DNA of 64,000 bases from Oscillospiraceae bacterium (GTDB lineage Bacteria > Bacillota > Clostridia > UMGS1840 > HGM11507), in NCBI GenBank assembly GCA_015068665.1, contig SVKB01000002.1, positions 1 to 64,000 of the forward strand, in the 5' to 3' direction. Positions 18,301 to 26,988 of the stretch are shown here, piece by piece (position 1 is the stretch's first letter; each line of letters opens with the position of its first letter). The position numbers and the translations under genes were made by a program. Below the pieces are notes generated by a model. It made no database searches. It was not told the origin of the DNA and saw only the letters and a list, made by a program, of their open reading frames with translations.

Positions 18301-19580
18301 TCAACATTATTAGGAACATCCTGAAGCTTACCTGAAGATGTATTATTAACATCCTTCATAAACTGCTCGTAGGCTGATGCATTCTGCTCGTGAGTTGCAT
18401 TAGCCTTTATTCTTTCAATATCATCCTTATTAAAATATAATCTCGGATGACCTATAGTAGGTTTGAATTCCGGCATATTGTACTTATCAGGAACTTCAAA
18501 ATTTACTGTTTTATAATCTGTTTTAAAATCTTTAGTTACTGCATTTTCTATTTTGGTATCAACTGCTACATTACCTTTGTATACAACAACATTATCCACA
18601 AAGGTTTTACCTAATGCAGCAGCACCGCCCTGGATGATTATAACCCCGTATGCTGCATTTTCCGGTATGGTATGAACAACTACATTTCTTTTCCACTCGC
18701 TACCCTTACCTACTGCAGATTTAGAATATAATTTTTTATTACTTGCGTCATAGATTGTAAAATAAACTTTTCCGCTGGTACCTTCTGCTACTGAAAAGTC
18801 TGCCGAAACTGTATATGTTCCGCCTGACTCAACACCGAATTTTCTGCTGGTTATACCAATATTTGAAGAGGAATTAGCATCAAATATTGCAAGAGAGCCT
18901 TTTCCCACGCTGTAAGCATCAGTTGTTACAAAAACACACTCGGTATCGCTTTCATTTTCATATTTAAAGCTGTTGTCAAGAGGTTCTTCAAAATCAAGCT
19001 TAAAAGCAATTTCTCCGTCGTTTAAAGCTTTTGTTTCATAAGTATCAACATAAGTTTCTCCCTTTTCAACAACTTTAACATTGTCAAAGTATGTAGTACC
19101 TATCGCCGAATCCTGTGCCCACAGTATAACTACCGCATTCACAGCACCTTCGGGAGCGGAATAAGTTTTTGCTAAAGTTTCCCACTCTCTTGGGCTTGAT
19201 ATAATAGACTTACTGAAAACGGATTTTCCCGCTTCATTTAAAAACTGCATATAAATTTTTGCAGCAGTTCCTTCCGGAGATAAGCAGTCTACCGAGATGG
19301 CATAGTCCATACCTGCTTGTACCGGGAATTTCTTACTTGTAATAGAAAAAGTTACATCACTTACATCATCTGTAAACTTTATTGCACTTTTTCCGTCGGT
19401 TGCTTTGTCGGTAACTATTGATATTTTATCTTCATTACCACCCTTTAAGGTCCAGTCGGAATAGCCGTTTTCGAAGGATTCCTCAAAAACTACATTTCCT
19501 GCCGCAAATGAAACCGTAAGAAAGGACATTGCGGACAAAATCATTGAAATTACAATGATAAATGATAAAGCCTTTTTCAT
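15378..19580 (-). CDS. Secreted multidomain heparinase II/III-family lyase 2
   Basis: Paralogue of lyase 1 with the same order of domains in 1,400 residues: signal peptide (1-27, ending VSFAAG), two carbohydrate-binding-like beta domains (about 28-172 and 190-345), heparinase toroid beginning GHPRLYFNK, beta-sandwich with AHDHLDSGEFEIYYKG and RRTIAHNCM, copper-amine-oxidase-N stalk domain (SRTMVPMRAIFEAL, DGRFLVPVRFIAESF), and a C-terminal discoidin-like domain. Differences cluster in the binding domains, hinting at different substrate targeting. It follows the esterase gene by 32 bases on the same strand, so the two form an operon. Ribosome site AAAGGAG. Substrate not determinable from sequence. 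Confidence 0.9.
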   Translation of the reverse strand: MKKALSFIIVISMILSAMSFLTVSFAAGNVVFEESFENGYSDWTLKGGNEDKISIVTDKATDGKSAIKFTDDVSDVTFSITSKKFPVQAGMDYAISVDCLSPEGTAAKIYMQFLNEAGKSVFSKSIISSPREWETLAKTYSAPEGAVNAVVILWAQDSAIGTTYFDNVKVVEKGETYVDTYETKALNDGEIAFKLDFEEPLDNSFKYENESDTECVFVTTDAYSVGKGSLAIFDANSSSNIGITSRKFGVESGGTYTVSADFSVAEGTSGKVYFTIYDASNKKLYSKSAVGKGSEWKRNVVVHTIPENAAYGVIIIQGGAAALGKTFVDNVVVYKGNVAVDTKIENAVTKDFKTDYKTVNFEVPDKYNMPEFKPTIGHPRLYFNKDDIERIKANATHEQNASAYEQFMKDVNNTSSGKLQDVPNNVDAKTMGIIQSKAFYYAVWGDENVGRQAVSMMNNFLDTARPENSEYNNQGLMVFTIAAVYDWCFPLLSETDKKYFQNMGCYTATTMEIGFPPVTGSIINGHSAEAQLQRDQMAFAIAVYDERPDIYENIAGRFFDEMVFSKQWLATAKASMFGDSYSTYRYQWEVIACYMMSALGIDNIYGEDHGKTLYWNLYARRGDGQLLRDGDSKGNHKALNTYDTTGTRAYFLAGNYYKDPYLKGEFLRQNNGFKITPVSSNQTLSAVEVLCFNDPSVSYKSARELPLSMYYPSPKGDMIARTGWAEGINSPVAIAEMSVDEYFTLAHDHLDSGEFEIYYKGSLATDTGYYQAGRNGSTTENSGNTVAGTVHFYNYQRRTIAHNCMLVYDPNEDPAHFNNDVNDGGQNSGKHFAEGVNHVKEYLEKEEQFKFGEVLGREIGPDTVQPDYTYLKGDIQNAYGEKVPEYERSFMFLNLKNNDYPMAMVVFDRVVAKDKSFKKSWILHGVNKPEVNGNRTVFRRGEEGYNGKLTVDTLLPKADNTEITVVGGPGQEHMVNGVNYYGETIEGTISEGGGYRIEVSPKTESEKDYFLNVLQVGDNDKDLAPLESQMIEGNTHTGVQVYDRVVMFGKEKDRISSDVTFSVTGDKTYKFAVADLKEGTWNISKDGAVIGQIVAAKDGGVGSFEGTAGNYTLSYVSADGEKVFTSTPIETMGINLKMGSTYIYSDVEPTIINSRTMVPMRAIFEALKATVTWDEATATATGEKDGKIIKITRDSATAYVDGKEVTLDSPATIIDGRFLVPVRFIAESFGVEVNWDDFSKTVIFKDASVNGLETFKGPFVTKHNVENALSVEVAQQSGDDGAGNNIRNVLDSNMSSSWGCKIDENENLGYGIFDLGSSKTVDSIYMGFKAGNARIYTFSIYVSEDGKNYTLAKDKLKSSGTGLELEKFDINAKGRYIKILGYGNTVNDWNNYTELVFSGR

Positions 19581-19612
19581 AATTCTTTTACTCCTTTATT
19601 TTATATTGTTTT

Positions 19613-20386
19613 TTATCCTGTAACCTTTGCTTTTTCCTTTTTTTCATACTGTGATAAAATCCAGTACATTGCCTCCTCCATATCAATTTCATGACCGCCG
19701 TCAAATATATCAAGAAAAACTCTTGATTTCGGATATTTTTCCATAAGAGTATTATAAAGATTCAGGCTCTGGGATACGGGAACCACAGGATCATACTTAC
19801 CGTGGAAAATTTTAAGATTTGCCTTTGCTATATTATCAAGATAGCTTATGGGAGACCGTTTCCTCATCTCTTCCTTATCGTTATTGCAGCAAGCAAGAAC
19901 ATGCTCGGTATAATAGTCGTTTTCACGGGTCCATTTTTCAAGGTCACAAATAGGCACATAGGCACCTATTACCTTAAAATATTCAGGGCAGAAGCCTGCC
20001 ATAAGTAAAGCCATATGCCCGCCGCCCGAAAGACCTAATAAGAATACATTATCAGGATCGGCGTTTTCGTTTTTTATCACATAATCTATAGCATCCTTTA
20101 TATCCTGTTTTGCAGGCTCCGAGCCGCACGCCTTTGTACATTCGGGGTTACTTGTAAGATTTGGGCCCCTGAATTCGGGCAGTAAAAGATTGAAGTTATA
20201 TTTTTTTGCATAGGGAAGCATAAGCTCTACATGATTGTAGCAATCAGTACTCCACGTATGAAGACCCACTAAAAGCGGACGCTTTTCATTCCCTTCAGCC
20301 TTATAGTATAAAGAGCGCTGAAGAGTATTATCTATAGTTGATTTTATCATAATTTCCAAAATAATCACCCTTTTAAAGTATACCAT
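19613..20386 (-). CDS. Alpha/beta hydrolase, probable carbohydrate esterase
   Basis: Serine hydrolase of the prolyl-oligopeptidase/acetyl-esterase type, up to 257 residues, without a signal peptide. The nucleophile Ser is in GLSGGGH, the acid is the Asp in HGKYDPVVP, and the His is in GGHEID near the C-terminus. It lies upstream of lyase 2 in one operon, which suggests de-esterification of oligosaccharides produced by that lyase. The start is uncertain: ATG at 20386 has no ribosome site, whereas a TTG at residue 10 follows AGGGTGA by five bases, and an ATG at residue 13 is also possible. The substrate is not identified. Confidence 0.82.
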   Translation of the reverse strand: MVYFKRVIILEIMIKSTIDNTLQRSLYYKAEGNEKRPLLVGLHTWSTDCYNHVELMLPYAKKYNFNLLLPEFRGPNLTSNPECTKACGSEPAKQDIKDAIDYVIKNENADPDNVFLLGLSGGGHMALLMAGFCPEYFKVIGAYVPICDLEKWTRENDYYTEHVLACCNNDKEEMRKRSPISYLDNIAKANLKIFHGKYDPVVPVSQSLNLYNTLMEKYPKSRVFLDIFDGGHEIDMEEAMYWILSQYEKKEKAKVTG

Positions 20387-20427
20387 ACAATATTTTTTTT
20401 GTCTATCAATTTTTATCCCTAAAACGG

Positions 20428-20456
20428 TTGACTTTTAAAAACAGTTATGATATTAT
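20428..20456 (+). promoter_or_regulatory. Promoter of the B12 operon
   Basis: TTGACT, 17 bases, TATTAT. Transcription would start near 20463, a few bases before the riboswitch. Confidence 0.75.
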
Positions 20457-20469
20457 GAAGAAAATCACA

Positions 20470-20656
20470 CAAAGTGTTATTTGCATTCCGTTAAAGGATG
20501 CAGATAGTGAAAAGGGAATGAGGTGAGAATCCTCAACGTAAACTGACGGTGTATGTATTCGATGTTTATAAGTCCGTTGACGAAAGTCAGTCATTGGGAA
20601 ACCGAGAAGGCAGGTCTTATAAGCGCTTGAGAATATGAGTCACAAGACCTGCTTTG
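20470..20656 (+). promoter_or_regulatory. Cobalamin riboswitch
   Basis: The aptamer matches the cobalamin (B12-box) class. It contains GGGAAT, then GGTGAGAATCC, then a CTGACGGTG segment. Further on are GTCAGTCA followed by GAGAAGGCAGGTCT and finally GAGTCACAAGACCTGC, where the last segment pairs with GCAGGTCT. A closing helix CAAAG/CTTTG joins 20470-20474 and 20652-20656. Ligand binding should repress the downstream uptake operon when B12 is plentiful. Confidence 0.93.
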
Positions 20657-20739
20657 ATATTATCCTGTACGCAACGGCTGTTGCAGGGATGGTGTTTTTG
20701 CCTTAAAAGCAAATTGTGGTAACTCACAGGAAAACTCAG

Positions 20740-20792
20740 CTGTGGTAATTTTATTAATTTAAAATTGCCGCAGTTTTTTTATTGTCTGCGGC
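20740..20792 (+). terminator. Riboswitch expression platform: terminator/antiterminator
   Basis: A 14-bp stem (20740-20753 with 20760-20773) followed by seven T forms a classic terminator. The 3' arm GCCGCAG (20767-20773) can instead pair with CTGCGGC at 20786-20792, downstream of the T-tract. The two hairpins exclude each other. The second would let RNA polymerase pass. This suggests control by premature termination. Confidence 0.8.
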
Positions 20793-20871
20793 GAAAAAGG
20801 AGGTCGGAAATCCCGGGAAACGCCATTATTTGTTTACAGTTTGAGTTTTTATGTGAAAGGAATGAAGCAAA

Positions 20872-23800
20872 ATGAAATTTAAAAAAATATTAAGTGTATT
20901 TTTAGTAGTTGTTATGATTACAGGTATACTTCCGGCATCGGCATTTGCCGAAAATGTGCCCGCCGCAGCAACAGTTTATTTTACGGTAAGCAATCAGGGA
21001 ATCCTTGCATCAGATAAGGAAAATAAACCGATGGGCTTTCGTGAAGTTACCGTAGAGGATATTGATTTAAACGGCAGTCTTTCATTTGATGAGGCGCTTA
21101 TTGCCCTTCATAAAAAATATAACAGCGAGGAAGGGTATTCTGCACCGGGAGGCTTTGTGGGAAAGCTTTGGGGTGTAAGCTCCTCAAATATATCGTTTTT
21201 TATTAACCACCGGAGCTTTTCAGGGAATGTAACGACTGCTCCGATAAAAAACGGTGATTATCTTCTGGCTTCGGTTAATAAGGATAACCTGTATTATTCC
21301 GATTGGTATTCATACTTTGATGCAACCGAAAAGTCTGTCAGGACAAACGAGGAATTCACATTGACACTTAAAGGTCATCTCGGAATGGCATTTGAGGATG
21401 AGGACAAGGTGGATATTGCACTTCCGGGCATTAAAGCAGGGACAATGGAAAATGGGGAATTTATTCCATTTGAGGAGAGGGCCAGTGATTCGGAGGGTAA
21501 GGTTACATTATCATTTGACACCCCCGGAACCTATTACGTATCCGCTTCGGGAACCGTAAAGGATACTGTAAGTGACTGGTCTCAACCACCCTACGACGGC
21601 TCGGTAACCGTAGAAGCTGACTGCCCTGTTATCCCACCCGTGTGTGTGGTAAATGTTATCGAGGAAGGTATTAACGTATACCTTACCGTAAGTAATAAAG
21701 GAGTAATTGCATCAGCTAATGACGGAAGCATTATGGCAAACCGTCCGGTCAGAGTAACCGATATAAACGGTGACGGTAAGCTTACCTTTAGTGAAGCCCT
21801 TGCATCGGCACATAAAACATATCACCGTGAGGAGGGCTATGAAGCATCGGGCTCTGTAAGTAAGCTGTGGGGAATAGAAACCGCGAATACTCTTTGTTTT
21901 ATCAACGATGTTGGACTTACGGGCGGTGTAAGCTCCGATACTGTTGAAGAAGGTGATTATTTAACCGCATCGATAAATCTTGACGAATCAGGCTGTTATG
22001 CTGACTGGTATTCATTTTTTGATTCCAATGAAAAAGAGGTTAAGATAAATGAAAATTTTGTTCTTAACTTAAAGGGCTTTTATGGTATGGCGTATCCTGC
22101 CGAAGCACCCTCCCCTCTTAACGGTATCTCCATAGGTATATGGAATAACGGAGTGTTCTCGGAAATACCCCAAAAGGTAACCGATACAAACGGTAATGTA
22201 AGTCTTTCCTTTGACAGCGAGGGAATATATTATGTAACCGCTTCGGGCACCGTAAGGGATACGGTTATGAACTGGGGATTATGGCAGGAAGTGGAAATGG
22301 ATTGCCCCATTATTGCACCTGTATGCAGAGTTACCGTATCAGAGGGTGAAGCAGAGATTGAGCCCTCCCTTCCCGTTATGAGCGATGAAGAGGCGGCAAA
22401 TATCATATATACTGAATTTTCCGATAAGGATAAAAACTATTCAAATACTACAAAGACACCCCTTGTATTCCCTCTTGAATACAAGGGCACGGTTTATGAA
22501 AACGTTGCAGAGTATTTAAAGGCATGGGCACTTTACAATACGAGAAAGCAGGTAATTGTAAACTACACACCTTATATTTATACTACCACCTATGATGACT
22601 GGAGTACAGGAGAACTTAAAAAAATAAGCTATAACGGTATGGATATGAATACCGGAATACATCAGGATTATTTTACTAACAATGCCGAGAAATATATGAA
22701 CCGTCTGGATGAGGTAAGCTTTACAGTAGGAAATGTTACTACCGATACCATTGAAAGGCTTTGTATCGGAGTTAAATCAAAAATAAGAACACAAGAGGAA
22801 ATTGTTGATTATATAGCCACACAACTTCCTTTTGAAAGAATTAAAAATACAAACTCTTCAAAAGACGAAATTATAGATGTATTAGGCGAAAAATCAGGCT
22901 ACAATGTTGTACTCCCTAATTCAACTGGGTTATATAGTAATACAACTGCTACAATTACCTGGTCTTTAGAAAATATCAGCGGCGCAAGTAATGCAATTTC
23001 CGTCAATTCATCAACAAGAAAAACAACTATAATCCGTCCTAATGTAGGGGAAGAAAACGCAGTATTTAACTTGAATGCCACGATAACATCCAAGACCGAT
23101 ACATCAGTTACTAAAACTGTTAAACATAAAATTACCATCCCTGCCTTTGATGGAGTGGTTGTTCCTATTGAAGTAACAAAAGGTGCAACTTTAACACTTA
23201 CAGACAAATACTATAAAAAACAAGTTGATTCAAAATATATCGTGAAGGCGGAAACGGCTGCAGAAGGATATGATTTGTATTATTGCACGCTTCATAAAAG
23301 TGCTACAGGTACAGCGCAGAAATTTGATTATGAAGTGTCAAAAGACGGTTACATTACCACAACAGACACTATCAGTGTGGATAATGATAATCCGGAGAAA
23401 ATCGTAATTACCCTTTCTGCTTCAACAGAAGACGATGCAAAGCTTGCATCCCTTTCCTTAAAGAAACCTGTTTCAGATTCGCACGATATAATAAGCGGCA
23501 TTTCTTTTGACAAGGATACCTATGAGTACAATATTAAAGTAAGCGGAATAAGAACTATTGAGTTTAATGCCGAGGCAGTTGCAGAAGGTGCTACTGTTAA
23601 AATAACATCATATTATAAGAGCACAAATGATGCAAATTCCGGAAAACTGACAACGGGTACAAAAGCAATTTCAACCAAGTGCTATCTTCCGGATAGTGCT
23701 GATACAGTATCAACAGTAATTATCACAGTTACAGCACCCGGTAGCAGCACACAGGAAATAAAAAGTCGTACATATAAAATCAACATAGAAAAGGTTGCAT

Positions 23801-26800
23801 CAAGCGGACCTCTTATCGCGTTAAGTCTTACTTCGGTATCTTCAACAGGATGTAAAAAGGATTCACTTGCAGGTGATGACGGTATGTCAGCAAAAGAAGG
23901 AGAGCTTAATCCGGTGTTTGTAACAGGAACACGTGCTCTTGGTACTTATACTGTCAACTATTGGATGGATAAAATAAAGATTATGCCAACAACAATAGAC
24001 GGTTGCAGCAATATAGTAGATAAAGAGAATGTTGCAAGTGGTAAGGAATCTTCAGAAATATCACTTGAAGTCGGAGAAAATAAAATACCAATAAGCATAA
24101 CCGATGCGAATGGAAATGTGACAGATTATACTCTCACAGTTTACAGAAAAAGTCAGCTTGAAATAGTATCAGCAGACGTGGAAAACGGAGAAATAAATAA
24201 TGCGTTTACCAATGATGGTACTGAAAGAAGTAATAACGGAAGATTTGGCTTTGACACAGAAACACTTCGTATAAAATTTAACACTAACATAGAAAACAAC
24301 GAAGGCGTTGATGTTAAGATTAAAGTTGATAAAGAAAATTATTTTGGCAAAGCAGGAGAATTTATAGAAGTTCCCGTGAAGGACAAAGACAGCATGATTA
24401 TGTTTGTCTACCTTTACAAAACAATAAATAATGTAAGAGAAAGCCAGGTTTACGTTATAAATATGGCGCGTATGCCGGCAACATCACCTGACAGTGTTAC
24501 CTCTTATCTTCCTGCTCCGGGACAGTTTGTAAATCAGAAGATTTACTTAAATCCCGAAGCAACGCTTACAGGAACACAGATGGTTACACTGGGCTCCTTT
24601 GGCGGTAATGTTGTGTATAAATATAATACACCTATAAAAAATGATCCTTTAAATCCCTACGGAATTGATTTTATAATAGTAGGTAATGCCTTTACAAATT
24701 CCGACGGAACCAGTGCACCCGCCTCCTCCGAGCCTGCCTCTGTAATGGTATCAAAGGACGGTGAAAGCTGGTATGAGCTTGCAGGAAGCGAATATTATGA
24801 TGCAAACACCCTTAGTAATATTACCGTAACATATAAAAATCCCGATACTGACTTTTCAGGTGCGGTGGATATTCCGTGGACGGATAATTCAGGAGAAAGC
24901 GGTTTTATTTTAAAAAATGACCATCACACACAAAGCTACTATCCCGATCCCATGCTATACAACGTATATCAGAACGGTATAGGTAAAAATGAAACCTATA
25001 CCAAAGAGAGTGTTTCATTTACGGGAACGAAAATTTTAAGCTCTGCCCTTCCTGCATTCGGCTATGCCGATAACCACGCTGCAGGCGACTATTCAAACAG
25101 CCCTGCCGCTAACCCTAAAGGAAGCAAGGCTGCCAACCCCTATCTGGAAAATCACTATTCCGTATATAACGGCGACGGCTTCGACCTTGCCTGGGCAGTG
25201 AACGGTGACGGAAATCCCGTAGAGCTTGACAGTATCTCATATATTAAGATATACAATCCTAAAATCACAGACAGTAGCTCTACCGGAGAAAAATCACCCG
25301 AAATCCTTAAAATTCTTCGTGCCGAGCCTGATAATGAAGCAGTGGGAACTACAAGCCCCCTAAAGGAGTTAACCGTAAACGGAAAAAAAATCGAGCTCAA
25401 GGATGATGAGTTTACCTATACAGTTGACGGTGAAGGTGCTTCAACATTAACCTTGCTGCCCACCCACGAAAATAAAGCTGCAAATATCTATATTTCCGGA
25501 AAAAGAGTGACATCGGATAAAAGCTCCGAGGTGATAGCCGCGGTTAATAAATTAAGAATAATCGTTCAGGAGGAAAAAAGAGAGCCTGTTATTTACATTC
25601 TTAATTTTACCAATGTAAAAACCCGTGAAAGTAATGCAGATTTAAAAAATATAATCCTGACTCCGGGTGATGTTACCTCCTCACCTGATGGTGAAAACAA
25701 AATAAGCTTTACGGTTCCCGGCAACGTTTCCTCCGTACGCTTAGCTTCTGAATTCAATTATCAGAAAGCAACTGCCCTGCTTTCGGGTGACGGTGTTGAT
25801 AATATACTTCTTGAAAATAAAAAGGCGGGAAATCCCGTTTCATTAAAATACGGGGAAAATATTTTCACACTTTCGGTTACCTCTTATGATAAAAGCGAAT
25901 GCAAGGAATATAAGATTATAATTACACGTGAGGGCTCTTCAGGCGGCCCGGACTCATCCAATACGGATACAATCCGTGTTAAATTCTCATTAACCGGAGA
26001 TAAAATTCACTATAACAAGACAACAAATAAAAATACAGGAGCTCATACCAATCCTACATGGATAAGCACACAAACCGTGGAAATCCCCAAAAACTCCACA
26101 GTTAAATATCTTACCGAGCTTATGCTTAATAATGCAGGTCTTGACTATACTTTGGACGGAACATACATAAAAAGCATAAACGGTATCGGTGAATTTGATA
26201 ACGGTCCGAATTCCGGCTGGTTATACAGAGTAAACGGAAAAATCCCGGACGAGGGCTATGAAGCCAAAAAGCTTAAAAATAATGACACCGTAAAATGGTT
26301 CTACAGTGATGACTATACAAAGGAAAAGGGCTATGTGGGTAATTTTGACGGTATAAGTTCGGGCGGATCGGTGGTAACAAAAACAGAAAATAGTGAAACT
26401 GTATCAGAGAATGTCTTTACCGATAATACCTTTAATGATGTCAAGGCTGACGACTGGTACTATGGGTCAGTAAAATATGTGTATGAAAATAATCTTATGC
26501 AGGGTACAAATAACGGCTTTGAACCAGGCTCCCCAATGTCAAGAGCAATGCTTGTAACGGTTCTTTTTAGAATGGCAAAGCCCGAGATTACAAAAAAAGC
26601 TCACACCTTTACCGATGTTTACGACAACGAGTGGTACTCGGATGCAATAAACTGGGCGGCAAAGGAAGGTATTGTAAGCGGTGTAAGTGATAGCCGATTT
26701 GAACCGCTTAGTCCTGTAACCCGTGAGCAAATGGCTCTTATCATTTACCGTTTCGCAAAGACTGAAGGCTATGATGTAACACAAAAGACGGATATTTCCG

Positions 26801-26973
26801 TATTTTCCGACAGCCGAGATATAAGCAGCTGGGCTGTGGATGCGCTTTCGTGGACAAACAAAACCGGGCTTATAAAGGGAGTAAGTGAAACCGACCTGTC
26901 ACCAAAGACAACGGCAACAAGAGCTCAGGTTGCGGCAATTATTACACGTTTTTGCCAAAATAAATCTTATTAA
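20872..26973 (+). CDS. Giant SLH surface protein of B12 uptake operon, DUF4430
   Basis: Exported protein of 2,033 residues. Signal peptide (1-27); two related repeats, each a VYFTVSNQG/VYLTVSNKG beta domain plus an Ig-like domain (about 33-262 and 265-500); a segment without recognised fold (510-640); Ig-like and cadherin-like beta-sandwich domains (about 640-1100); a domain with LGSFGGNVVYKY and DFIIVGNAF (about 1240-1465); two more cadherin-like domains (1478-1690); a DUF4430 domain (1700-1820) with SGWLYRVNGKIPDEGYE; and three SLH repeats (1850-2033). DUF4430 resembles the beta domain of transcobalamin. First gene after the cobalamin riboswitch, so a role in capturing corrinoids or a corrinoid carrier at the wall is inferred. 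Binding itself is not shown. Confidence 0.85.
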   Translation: MKFKKILSVFLVVVMITGILPASAFAENVPAAATVYFTVSNQGILASDKENKPMGFREVTVEDIDLNGSLSFDEALIALHKKYNSEEGYSAPGGFVGKLWGVSSSNISFFINHRSFSGNVTTAPIKNGDYLLASVNKDNLYYSDWYSYFDATEKSVRTNEEFTLTLKGHLGMAFEDEDKVDIALPGIKAGTMENGEFIPFEERASDSEGKVTLSFDTPGTYYVSASGTVKDTVSDWSQPPYDGSVTVEADCPVIPPVCVVNVIEEGINVYLTVSNKGVIASANDGSIMANRPVRVTDINGDGKLTFSEALASAHKTYHREEGYEASGSVSKLWGIETANTLCFINDVGLTGGVSSDTVEEGDYLTASINLDESGCYADWYSFFDSNEKEVKINENFVLNLKGFYGMAYPAEAPSPLNGISIGIWNNGVFSEIPQKVTDTNGNVSLSFDSEGIYYVTASGTVRDTVMNWGLWQEVEMDCPIIAPVCRVTVSEGEAEIEPSLPVMSDEEAANIIYTEFSDKDKNYSNTTKTPLVFPLEYKGTVYENVAEYLKAWALYNTRKQVIVNYTPYIYTTTYDDWSTGELKKISYNGMDMNTGIHQDYFTNNAEKYMNRLDEVSFTVGNVTTDTIERLCIGVKSKIRTQEEIVDYIATQLPFERIKNTNSSKDEIIDVLGEKSGYNVVLPNSTGLYSNTTATITWSLENISGASNAISVNSSTRKTTIIRPNVGEENAVFNLNATITSKTDTSVTKTVKHKITIPAFDGVVVPIEVTKGATLTLTDKYYKKQVDSKYIVKAETAAEGYDLYYCTLHKSATGTAQKFDYEVSKDGYITTTDTISVDNDNPEKIVITLSASTEDDAKLASLSLKKPVSDSHDIISGISFDKDTYEYNIKVSGIRTIEFNAEAVAEGATVKITSYYKSTNDANSGKLTTGTKAISTKCYLPDSADTVSTVIITVTAPGSSTQEIKSRTYKINIEKVASSGPLIALSLTSVSSTGCKKDSLAGDDGMSAKEGELNPVFVTGTRALGTYTVNYWMDKIKIMPTTIDGCSNIVDKENVASGKESSEISLEVGENKIPISITDANGNVTDYTLTVYRKSQLEIVSADVENGEINNAFTNDGTERSNNGRFGFDTETLRIKFNTNIENNEGVDVKIKVDKENYFGKAGEFIEVPVKDKDSMIMFVYLYKTINNVRESQVYVINMARMPATSPDSVTSYLPAPGQFVNQKIYLNPEATLTGTQMVTLGSFGGNVVYKYNTPIKNDPLNPYGIDFIIVGNAFTNSDGTSAPASSEPASVMVSKDGESWYELAGSEYYDANTLSNITVTYKNPDTDFSGAVDIPWTDNSGESGFILKNDHHTQSYYPDPMLYNVYQNGIGKNETYTKESVSFTGTKILSSALPAFGYADNHAAGDYSNSPAANPKGSKAANPYLENHYSVYNGDGFDLAWAVNGDGNPVELDSISYIKIYNPKITDSSSTGEKSPEILKILRAEPDNEAVGTTSPLKELTVNGKKIELKDDEFTYTVDGEGASTLTLLPTHENKAANIYISGKRVTSDKSSEVIAAVNKLRIIVQEEKREPVIYILNFTNVKTRESNADLKNIILTPGDVTSSPDGENKISFTVPGNVSSVRLASEFNYQKATALLSGDGVDNILLENKKAGNPVSLKYGENIFTLSVTSYDKSECKEYKIIITREGSSGGPDSSNTDTIRVKFSLTGDKIHYNKTTNKNTGAHTNPTWISTQTVEIPKNSTVKYLTELMLNNAGLDYTLDGTYIKSINGIGEFDNGPNSGWLYRVNGKIPDEGYEAKKLKNNDTVKWFYSDDYTKEKGYVGNFDGISSGGSVVTKTENSETVSENVFTDNTFNDVKADDWYYGSVKYVYENNLMQGTNNGFEPGSPMSRAMLVTVLFRMAKPEITKKAHTFTDVYDNEWYSDAINWAAKEGIVSGVSDSRFEPLSPVTREQMALIIYRFAKTEGYDVTQKTDISVFSDSRDISSWAVDALSWTNKTGLIKGVSETDLSPKTTATRAQVAAIITRFCQNKSY

Positions 26974-26988
26974 AAAGGAATTTTAAAA

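Larger units (their letters stand above)
20387..20871 (+). other. Regulatory leader of the B12 operon
   Basis: The 485-base gap holds a promoter, a cobalamin riboswitch aptamer, and a terminator with an overlapping alternative hairpin, described separately. The rest (about 20793-20871) is a short spacer with an internal GGAGG that is not used as a start site for a visible gene. Confidence 0.8.
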
